Source: Microthyrium microscopicum
Lineage: Eukaryota; Ascomycota; Dothideomycetes; Microthyriales; Microthyriaceae
Direction: 5' to 3'
Assembly: GCA_010405405.1 (NCBI GenBank)
Contig: MU004242.1
Location: 1,039,769-1,103,768, forward strand
Length of the DNA stretch: 64,000 nucleotides
Shown here: positions 56,334 through 64,000 of the stretch, piece by piece
How the letters are laid out: the number at the start of each line of letters is the position of its first letter
Position numbering within the stretch: position 1 is the first letter of the stretch
Made by a program: the position numbers and the translations under genes
The notes under the pieces: generated by a model
Seen by the model: the letters and a program-made list of their open reading frames with translations, nothing else
Database searches by the model: none
What the model was told of the DNA's origin: nothing

Positions 56334-57239
56334 TTCGACACGTCAATGAATGGCAAACTCCCAGGGAATTATGTTTCGTCTCCCAGCGCTACGGAGAGCC
56401 GCAGATGGCATTTATTATATACTTGAGCATTTGGGTACCAGCACTGAACAGCGCCATGTTTAGCCTCGTCCCAGACTCCCAGGTGCAGGATGCATTTGCC
56501 AAGACGTAGATTTACAAAGGGACGTCTCTATGGGGGATAGCTAAATGTAGATACAGCCACTAAAGAAACACCTCGCTCTTTAAAGCTGCAAATGTACTAG
56601 TTTCGAGAGCAGATCAAAATATTCTAAACATATCATATCTTGGCACGTCAACGATCGATTTCTCGAATGATTTTATTGATCACAGCCCATAGTTTTTTTC
56701 TGGACCCCAATGTTGACAAACCTTGAGGGGGAATTCGCGAGATTGTGCAATTTCTTGGATAGCTAGTCGGCGTACATGATTTGGCTCGCGCTTCATCTCT
56801 CCATTCGGCATGATTCACTTTCATCATTTCGGTCTCACCTCGCAGAATATATGATGATTCTTGGGGCATCGAGCCGGAGATCACCGCCTCATGTATGGTG
56901 GTGATCACAGACACTTTGTACAGCGAATTCTATTAAATAGACATTCCATTTCTAGGCTTATGAATTCCACATCCCTTCATTATAGGTCATTAGGAGCGTC
57001 CCTTCCTAGGCAATCGAGAACCTTGTACCCAATTCCTCCAACTTGAAAGGGCATAACAATGACCATCAACACCTGATAAGCTCCCGCTCGTCTACCACTG
57101 ACATTTCTGGCAATCTGTTCCTTCAACGTGGAGACACAGGCTGGGTATCAATCTCTCAGCTGTACTTAACTTCCATCGCTTCATTAGTCCGAACGGATTC
57201 GGTCCGTGGCATCGAAAGGGCCAAGATGTTAGGGAAGAT
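56334..57239. other. intergenic, no gene seen
   Basis: Promoter side of the polytopic membrane protein gene and 3' flank of the next minus-strand gene. No additional feature is supported. Confidence 0.4.
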
Positions 57240-57694
57240 CTATGCAATGGCTTCATAACCACCACCCCGATTGTGTGCGGCACGGTTGGAGAATAGCCAG
57301 TAGATGATCATGCCTCCGATAGGGAAGAGGAAGACGAGGAGGCACCAGAGAACCTTGTGGACGACTGGTCGATTGGATTGTAAAACCTCGACTGTGCGGA
57401 TGAAGTTAGCCATGTCCCTGCGTTCGGAGCGATGTCGGTTGCATTAATGTGACCAGGACGAGATCTCACGACGATTGTCTTTCAGGATTTAATCGTCCTG
57501 GGGACACCTAGGGTGTAGTAGCACTTACTGAAAACAATGATATCAAGAATGAGAACGATAAAGCCAACTACTCCCCCACCAGCGCCATATCGCCAGGCGT
57601 TGCCGTGGTTTTGGGTAGATATGGGCGACGCCTCGGCGAGGGAAAAGAGGCAGAGCTCCAAGATGATGCTGAGGAGAGTTTGAAAAGCGATCAT
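57240..57694 (-). CDS. small PLDc_N-domain membrane protein, 105 aa
   Basis: Two exons, 57694-57529 and 57391-57240, joined by a 137-nt intron. The product starts with MIAFQTLLSIILELCLFSLAEASPIS, a signal peptide or first span; an in-frame ATG also exists at 57835. It continues AGGGVVGFIVLILDIIVFIEVLQSNRPVVHKVLWCLLVFLFPIGGMIIYWLFSNR. This is the phospholipase-D N-terminal domain (PLDc_N), two transmembrane helices joined by a short loop, known in bacteria and fungi as a stand-alone small membrane protein. No catalytic HKD motif is present. The acceptor was chosen because it yields the uninterrupted IVF-IEVLQSNRP match to the family. Confidence 0.8.
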
Positions 57695-58932
57695 GTTTGC
57701 GGGCTTTGCTGAGGTTGTGTTCAAGAGTAGATTGTTATGGATGAGGAGGATGCAAGATGGAGCGGAGAAGATAACGAAGCTCAGGCAGAAGCTGACGCTA
57801 CTGTGCCGCCCGCATGACAGATCCATCGACGTCATTTAGTAACCCTAGCCCCGACTGGGGTCGTCGGTAGCTACTTCATCTCGTGAATGCGCGTGTGAAA
57901 GCTCCTTCTGCTCTCGGCTTGCCCGTTTGCTGTCAAGCTGTACAGAGTAACTGAGAAAGGGAGTGTTGATAGGAAACATTGCGCAGTGGAAATGTCCGGT
58001 CCGTCGCAAAGAACGCGTACTGCCAGCTGAAGCCATTCTCAAGTCGATGAGCGTCCTCCACTACCCACGTAGCAACAACGCGTTGGCATCCAAAGCGAAA
58101 GCCTAGACACAGGTTATTGATATGGCGGCTGGAGACAGCAGAAAACATCGAATTGCATCTCAGTCAACGCAAGGCAATTGCCACTTGGATATTTTGTCCT
58201 CAAATAAGGGGAACGCATGTTCTGCAATGTTCCAAAGATGAGGTTTGGCCGAGCACCTTGATTCTGAATTCAATAGGCCCGGGCCAAGTTGGATATACTA
58301 CACCATAAAGTTTCGGGGAAGAATTTCATACTCATTATTGCAAGGGGATAAGCGTCGAGAGTCAGACATACAAGAATGAGACGCATGTCAAGATATCGTA
58401 TGAAGTCATCTAGGAAGAAAAAAGGCAGGAAATAAAGGGACGTTTTCACTACGATACTACAAACAGACCTGACCTTGGTCAAGGATCTGTAAAAGCAAAA
58501 CTTTCACACTTTGATCCTTCAGTACAGCCGCAGTGATCAGAAGAAGTAGGTAGGGCTGGAAAGACTGTCAATACCTTTGATAAACAACAAAAAATAGGGT
58601 GTAGGATTCAGTATGGATCTTATTATAGATGAAAGCATATTAACTCAGCGATCAGTTATAATTGGACATCTATCCTGGTAGTCTTTCCCTGTTGTACCGC
58701 GTCAATAAGCTACCTGTAAAGGCTTAGATGGATCCGGTTCACGTATTTGAGCGACAACCTAACGCATATCATGCCAACAGCTCGCTCATTTTATCCTCAT
58801 AACTTCGGTATTTGGGTGGAATCCAGCATCACGACTTGACATCAAATTTTCCAAAAGGGCAATCATCGCACAATCCTATAGTTGAGTTCCAGGTTACGTA
58901 GAACGATGCAACTCAACGATTACCCTTAAAGT
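57695..58932. other. intergenic, no gene seen
   Basis: 1.2 kb divergent spacer between the PLDc_N gene and the GNAT gene. No gene or repeat is supported. Confidence 0.4.
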
Positions 58933-59442
58933 ATGCGAGACACAAAATCCGATCGACTTCACCTTCGAGCTCCTCAGCTTAGCGATGCAGCAGATGTATT
59001 TGCCATGAATTCAAATCCTGAAATGACGAAATACCAAAGCTGGCCACCACTCACAGAAGAAGCGCAAGCGATAAGATGGGTAGAACAGACAATGAAAGAG
59101 CATACAGAAACACCTTGCATATCCCTTGCATTTGTAGTGACAACTACTGCAGAGAACACCTTCATTGGGAACATAGGTGCCGAAAGTGACCACGACAACT
59201 CGGCCACTGAGCTCTGGTATTCGATTGCTGCAGAACACCATGGCAAAGGATATGCAACAGAAGCTGTGAGGGCAATGATACCGCTCTTGCCTGAGGGATA
59301 TGTCCTTGAAATTGAATGCGACCCAAGAAATGCTGCTTCACGAAAGCTGGCTGAACGCTTGGGCTTCAAAGAGGTTCATTACGAAGAGAAGTCTTATGAA
59401 TGTAAAGGGCAATGGGTTGGGCTTGTCAAATACGTCAGATAA
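58933..59442 (+). CDS. GNAT acetyltransferase, RimJ/RimL-like
   Basis: Intronless, 169 residues. MRDTKSDRLHLRAPQLSDAADVFAMNSNPEMTKYQSW is the classic N-terminal beta1/alpha1 of RimJ/RimL N-acetyltransferases. FIGNIGAE and ELWYSIAAEHHGKGYATEAVRAMI (about 91-115) supply beta4 and the acetyl-CoA pyrophosphate loop (HHGKGYA, matching Q/R-x-x-G-x-G/A). ECDPRNAASRKLAERLGFKEV is the conserved end. It transfers acetyl from acetyl-CoA to an amine; the substrate is not predictable. Confidence 0.9.
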   Translation: MRDTKSDRLHLRAPQLSDAADVFAMNSNPEMTKYQSWPPLTEEAQAIRWVEQTMKEHTETPCISLAFVVTTTAENTFIGNIGAESDHDNSATELWYSIAAEHHGKGYATEAVRAMIPLLPEGYVLEIECDPRNAASRKLAERLGFKEVHYEEKSYECKGQWVGLVKYVR

Positions 59443-59867
59443 AATAATTCAACGAACAATGTTGTTCAGCACCGGCTGTACTGCCAATAACTTTGGGGCC
59501 CAATTTTCATAAAGCGCAAGACTATTCGTGCTGTTGATTAGAATAGTCTCAATATTTGTCCTCAAAATCTCCCTCCACATGATCTAGGATATCTCTGTGT
59601 AACTTTTTCTCTCCTGGCATTAGACCTGCGATCATGATTTTGGGAATGAGAGGCTTACTCACTTAATTCCGATGGGATGGTCAAGTTCAATGTCCATTAG
59701 AACAACCTTTACAAACACAGTCGAGCACACTACCAAGTTGATGAGATAGAGATGAAGATTAGCCGTCAGAGGGATCGAGCCCATTGTTTTATGCTATAAT
59801 GACACCCGCAGAACTATTCAGACCCGTTTAATCCAAGACTGAAATGACACGGCGTTGAAAACGTACT
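59443..59867. other. convergent spacer, nothing seen
   Basis: 425 bp between the 3' ends of the GNAT and isochorismatase-like genes. Confidence 0.4.
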
Positions 59868-60437
59868 CTAAGCCTTCTTTCCAATCTCCTCAATCCATTT
59901 TTCAGTAGAAAGTACAGTTCCCTGTTTGATGAATACTTTCTCCATCAACACCCGATGCACCTCATCATCTCTATCCTTACATAAATCCTCCAACACAGTG
60001 ATGCGGAAGTCCAGATCCGCCGCCTGTCTCAATGTAGACAGCACTGCTCCACTCGTAGCTATACCAGCCAGCACCATATTCTCAGTACCAAGGGCACGCA
60101 ATACAGCGTCTAGATCACTGCCCATGAACGCCGAAACACGGCGCTTGGTTACGACGATATCGTCTGCTTGAGGCGCAATTTCAGAAGCAATTGCAATTCT
60201 GGGATTTCCTTCTGTGGCACCGGCGAACGCACCGAGTCTTTCATACGCTGGGTTGCGTCGAGAGACTTCTGGGAGATTGGGCCGGAAGCAGGTTTGGACA
60301 TAGATGATGGGGATGTTTGCTGCGCGTGCTGCTTCAGTAGCTTTTTGGACTAAGCTGAGATAGGGAGCTTTTGACTCGGCGAAGATGTCTAAGATGGCGT
60401 TTTGAAGATCCAGCAGGATCAACACTGTTGGAGACAT
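59868..60437 (-). CDS. isochorismatase-family hydrolase lacking the catalytic cysteine
   Basis: Intronless, 189 residues, the usual length of the family. The fold start VLILLDLQNAILD carries the family Asp (residue 10) and DDIVVTKRRVSAFMGSDLD the Lys (residue 98). The third residue of the Asp-Lys-Cys triad is missing: GIATSGAVLST has Ala131 where nicotinamidases and related enzymes have Cys. True isochorismatases such as EntB and PhzD also lack the cysteine, so activity by acid/base hydrolysis is possible. It is divergent from an MFS transporter gene, which may suggest a shared role in handling a small molecule. Confidence 0.9.
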   Translation of the reverse strand: MSPTVLILLDLQNAILDIFAESKAPYLSLVQKATEAARAANIPIIYVQTCFRPNLPEVSRRNPAYERLGAFAGATEGNPRIAIASEIAPQADDIVVTKRRVSAFMGSDLDAVLRALGTENMVLAGIATSGAVLSTLRQAADLDFRITVLEDLCKDRDDEVHRVLMEKVFIKQGTVLSTEKWIEEIGKKA

Positions 60438-60987
60438 GGTGGAGGTCGGAGGCTTTTGCTTGCTGCCAATGTGGTGTTTAGAGTTTAGTCGGCAGTTTGG
60501 CAGTTTCTGGAAATACTTAATGTCTCAAGTGAATCCGTACCTTATATAGTAGTATTAGTGGGAAGGAGTGTTGTTGGTAGTCAGTTCGCTACGCCGGAAC
60601 CGGCCTCTAACTTGTAGATCTGTGCCCGGTTTCGATGCCCCTATCTTTGATTTGACTGTCATATGTTGACATGAGAATTCAAATTTTGGAACTGTATAAA
60701 ATCTGCAAGAAACAAGTCTGGTGAAGAGGAGGAACTCAGAGACTCGAAAATGACATTATATCCCTGAAACTCCTGATGTGTGCCCGATTAGTTCAGGCAC
60801 ACTCAAAACCGGAGCATGTATGATGCTGAACCTGCCCGGAACCGGCGTCTTCAATCGCTAACAATCATTCCTGCATTTTATACATAAAGCAATCTCTGTT
60901 TTCTGAAATTCCCACAGACAAGATAACGAGAAACGTTGGAATTAGTTTGTGTGTTATGCGAACTGGAGCTAAATTGACTGTGCAGCG
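60438..60987. promoter_or_regulatory. 550-bp divergent spacer, isochorismatase-like / MFS
   Basis: Outward-facing starts. The sequence has two near-identical GCCGGAACCGGC / GCCCGGAACCGGCGTC palindromes at about 60591-60604 and 60834-60849, possible binding sites for a dimeric CGG-reading Zn2Cys6 regulator. Confidence 0.45.
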
Positions 60988-62523
60988 ATGCCGAAAGCAG
61001 AAGAAGTTGTAGAAAAAGTTACAACCAATCCACCAGAGCCACCATATTCAATATTCCCAAAATGGCAGCGAGTAATATACGTATATGTCGCATCCTTGGC
61101 TGCATTCGCCTCGCCAGTGTCCTCGACAATCTATTACCCGGCAATGCTCACGCTAGCGAAAGACCTCAATACATCACTGACCAATATTAGCTTGACTATC
61201 ACGACCTACATGGTACGCTTGCTTTCTCATCATTGACCATCACTAACAGCTGATCTATAGATATTCCAAGGGCTCGCGCCAACAATCATAGGAGGTATAT
61301 CTGATCGATTTGGTAGACGGCCTGCATACATCATATGCTTCACGATATACCTTGCCGCAAATATTGGTTTAGCATTGCAGACGAACTTTGTTGCTCTTCT
61401 GATTCTACGATGTGTTCAAAGTGCTGGAAGCAGCGGCACAGTGGTGTTGTCGAGCGCTGTAGTCTCGGACGTAGCCACCAGACAAGAGCGTGGTAGCTAC
61501 ATTGGCCTCTCAGCGCTGGGTAGCTCAATGGGCCCGGCGTTAGGACCTCTTATTGGGGGACTACTTACTCATTTTCTGGGATGGCGGTCAATTTTCTGGT
61601 TCCTGGCAATATATGGAGGAATCATGCTGTTTGTGTATGTGGCCTTCATGCCAGAAACAGGTCGAAACATCGTTGGCAACGGCTCGATACCACCGCAGTC
61701 CTGGAATCGTCCAGTCACCGCATATCTGAAAGCTCATCGTTCCAAGATCATAGAGCCACAACAGCCAACCCCACCAAAGTCTTCCAAGAAGCGTCCAAGT
61801 CTCCTTTCCAGCATCCCAATCCTGTTTGAAAAAGAAGTCTTTCTCACTCTCTTCTTTGGCAGTCTCGTTTATGCCGGCTACATCCTCATCATTACTGGCC
61901 TTCCCAACCAACTCGCCACCACATATGACTACAACAGCATACAAGTTGGTCTCTGCTATTTGCCTATTGGTATAGGACCGCTGCTGATCAGGCCATTCAT
62001 TGGTCGTCTCATGGACGCCAACTTCCGCCGGCACGCGCGCAAGACCGGCGTCGAAGTCGTGAAAGGTCGACAGCAGAACATTGATGACTTTCCAGTTGAG
62101 CGGGCGCGCTTGGAGATTTGTGTAGCATTCGTGTATCTCTCGAGCGCAGCTGTGATACCTTATGGATGGGTAATGACGTTGGCGCATCCGCCTTTGGCGG
62201 TAGTGTTGATTATGCTGTTTATCTTGGGAACGTGTACATCGGCGGGATTTCAGCCGTTGAGTGCGTTGATCATTGACATCAACCCGGATGATGCTGCTGC
62301 TGCGGGAGCCGCTTTTAATTTGATACGATGTGCGTTCGGAGCTGCTGCGGCCGGCTTGGTGAATTTGATGCTGGATTCGCTGGGGAGGGGGTGGACGGCG
62401 ACGATGATTTCGTTGATTTGGGTTGTTGGAAGCGTTTGCTGGTGGGCAGTGATGATATATGGGCCGAAATGGAGGAAGGAGAAAAGAGATAAGAAGGCCG
62501 AGAAGGAGGCCGGTAGTTCCTGA
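60988..62523 (+). CDS. MFS transporter, DHA1 (Qdr-like drug:H+ antiporter)
   Basis: Two exons, 60988-61212 and 61261-62523, 495 residues, consistent with 12 membrane spans. Recognisable motifs are FASPVSSTIYYPAML in span 1, GISDRFGRRPAYI (motif A) after span 2, SSGTVVLSSAVVSDV, and GSSMGPALGPLIGGLLTHFLGWRSIFWFLAIYGG (motif C), diagnostic of exporters. The central cytosolic loop is Pro/Lys-rich (PQQPTPPKSSKKRPS). The C-terminal half includes DINPDDAAAAGAAFNLIRCAFGAAA. The closest families are fungal Qdr-type multidrug and metabolite exporters. Confidence 0.93.
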
Positions 62524-62906
62524 GGATTTTGATAGTGCCGGGCTCTCAAAAGATGATGTAGAAGCGGTAATAGACATAGCGTGTCGGACCTAGATTCGTC
62601 AATAAGTACATTAGTCTTCAACAGCGACTCTCCAAACTCCCGCTGACGGTCAGACATATACGGAACAGGAATGTCAGATAGTCACGTTAAGATTGTCCAA
62701 CCGAGCACTAGAGGATTTGAGCAACATAACAGGCATATATGAGTATATTCAGCAAAGTCGACCGGTTGAATGCTGCAGTTTGTACGAAGAAAAACATAAT
62801 CAACTCAAAAGTCCCAGCAGAAGAGCAGCATCGGCAACAAGACAACTCTGATGCTGTCTGTGTGCCCCAGGGCCAAACACCACGCTCACGTCAACCACTC
62901 ACACCC

Positions 62907-63195
62907 TTATAGACCACCGCGCAGAGCTAGGACCAAATGTAGCGTGCAGCCACCTGTCAACTCGTAGTCGTCTGCCTTCTTGTCGTCGGCCATTTGCTTG
63001 CCACCGTAGATGAGACGTTGCTGCTCCGGAGGGATGCCTTCCTTCTCTTCGACGCGCTCCTTGATTTTGGCGACTGTGTAGTCAGGTTCGATGTCGAGCT
63101 CGACTTCGCGGCCGGTAAGGGTACGGATCCTATAAGAGTTAGCTTGCGCTTAGGATGAGAGTCTGGTAGGACCAAGCGACGTACTTGATGAGCAT
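62907..63195 (-). CDS. RUB1: ubiquitin-like modifier NEDD8/Rub1
   Basis: Two exons: 63195-63185 (11 nt, MLI and part of Lys4) and 63129-62907, giving 77 residues. The sequence is a complete ubiquitin fold: [45 protein letters not shown] and [17 protein letters not shown]. Residue 72 is Ala, the feature that separates NEDD8 from ubiquitin (Arg72) for its E1. Gly75-Gly76 is followed by a single residue (Leu77) that a C-terminal hydrolase must remove. The modifier is conjugated to cullins, activating SCF ligases such as those using the F-box protein in this window. Confidence 0.95.
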
Positions 63196-63812
63196 TTTGG
63201 GTTGGAAGTCTGTGAGGGATGGTAGAGATAGGTGGCCCTTTGAGGGTGGGGTGGGAGCTTGCTTGATGTGGAATGTGTTGACGTTGAAGTCTCTCAGGCT
63301 AGGAGAGAGGGAGAGCGACCTTTATGAGGGATGTCGAAAGTGTTTGTCAAACAAGCAGAGGATATGCAGGTCTAGGCAGCGGCAGGCAATAATAATGCGT
63401 TGAGAGAGGCTACGACCAGATGGCTCACCTTGGAAATGGAAGTTGGAGGGGCAAAGCAGCCGAGCCTTCTTTAGTCAGCACTACAAGGCTGACCGCAAGG
63501 CTGAGAAAGCGATGTGCAATTATCAGAGATATTTTCACGAAAAGGGTAGGGAGGGTCATTCTACAAGTGGATATAATCAAGCGCCCATTATCCCTAGAGT
63601 AATTACAATAGCAACTCACCAGGAAATGTACTCGACAGTAAATCAGCCATGGCCATGTTTAAGGGTGGTGAAATAATCAGTCCACAGGTCAAGTCTTCCA
63701 CCTGTATTGTGATTACATTAGAACCAGAGACAAACACGAAATACAGTTTCATAGGTAGTTTCAGTCCTTAAGCTAAGTGAGCCTGAAATGCTTGCGCATC
63801 CACAATACAGCC
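63196..63812. other. intergenic, RUB1 promoter side
   Basis: No further gene was supported. Confidence 0.35.
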
Positions 63813-64000
63813 TTATTCCCATGCCTCGAACCGACTAGTGTTAGTAACACCATTGTACACCTCGCACAGATTCTCGTCGCCCTTCTCTCGGTTGTCGCAA
63901 ATCATACGAAGGCGGCTCGAAAACCCGAAATGGAATGCCGGATTTGCCTCATAGCGCCATACTACTCTCCGACCAGGAAATGCTTCGAGCTGCCCCATCA
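63813..64000 (-). CDS. possible 3' end of an unidentified gene (partial)
   Basis: An open minus-strand frame enters from the right edge and stops at 63813 (61 codons inside the window). It reads GQLEAFPGRRVVWRYEANP, then SSRLRMICDNREKGDENLCEVYNGV, a hydrophilic chain with two cysteines that looks protein-like. The start lies beyond 64000. No family is recognised and it could be a chance frame. Confidence 0.35.
   Translation of the reverse strand, partial: MGQLEAFPGRRVVWRYEANPAFHFGFSSRLRMICDNREKGDENLCEVYNGVTNTSRFEAWE

Noticed and set aside
58933-62523. GNAT, isochorismatase-like and MFS genes as a secondary-metabolite cluster
   Set aside because: No backbone synthase (PKS, NRPS, terpene cyclase, DMATS) is within the window. 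Only the hydrolase-transporter pair has promoter evidence for linkage.
61588-62577. 329-codon open frame on the minus strand
   Set aside because: It lies wholly opposite the DHA1 transporter, whose motifs and splice site are convincing. The antisense translation is Arg/His/Gln-rich without any family motif.

Overview
The window is nuclear DNA of a filamentous ascomycete (Pezizomycotina). The genes are interrupted by short introns of about 45-150 nt with GTANGT-type donors. The products have close fungal counterparts (Zn2Cys6 regulator, MFS permeases, fungal-type Mad1, Dpb2, Dbp3, Vps74, TAF12). One 4 kb block is extremely TpA-rich in the way repeat-induced point mutation (RIP) leaves transposons. 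I cannot fix the class within Pezizomycotina from sequence alone.

Layout. 1-3.9 kb: 3' end of an MFS permease, then a degenerate exonuclease-fold (YDR514C/Gfd2-like) gene enclosed by a 52-bp inverted repeat, with a 220-bp MITE in its promoter. 3.9-13.6 kb: a cell-cycle rich stretch with MAD1, a conserved unknown gene, DPB2 (polymerase epsilon subunit B) and a NASP/Sim3-type histone chaperone. The last two are divergent from one short promoter that carries an MluI cell-cycle box. 14.4-19.0 kb: an F-box gene with a 19-bp minisatellite just upstream, and a seven-exon secreted protein. 20.3-24.3 kb: a complete but RIP-destroyed Tc1/mariner-type DNA transposon with terminal inverted repeats and a TA target duplication. 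25.3-35.1 kb: a KxDL-like small protein, a striking secreted protein built from repeated phase-0 cysteine exons, TAF12 and LCP5. 35.1-44.8 kb: mostly gene-poor, interrupted by a Zn2Cys6 transcription factor. 44.8-52.0 kb: an unknown coiled protein, DBP3, VPS74, and a divergent pair of complex I genes (mitochondrial acyl carrier protein and the 23-kDa iron-sulfur subunit). 52.7-57.7 kb: three membrane-protein genes. 58.9-63.2 kb: a GNAT acetyltransferase, an isochorismatase-like hydrolase without the usual cysteine, a DHA1 MFS transporter and NEDD8/RUB1. The right edge may cut another gene.

Spliced models were built by hand. For nearly every gene, exon phases were checked to join and total length to be a multiple of three. 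The main candidates for new biology are the exon-repeat cysteine protein (28007-30693), the inverted-repeat unit around the YDR514C-like gene, and the unusually long RIP-marked mariner element. No CRISPR array, rRNA gene or convincing tRNA gene was seen.
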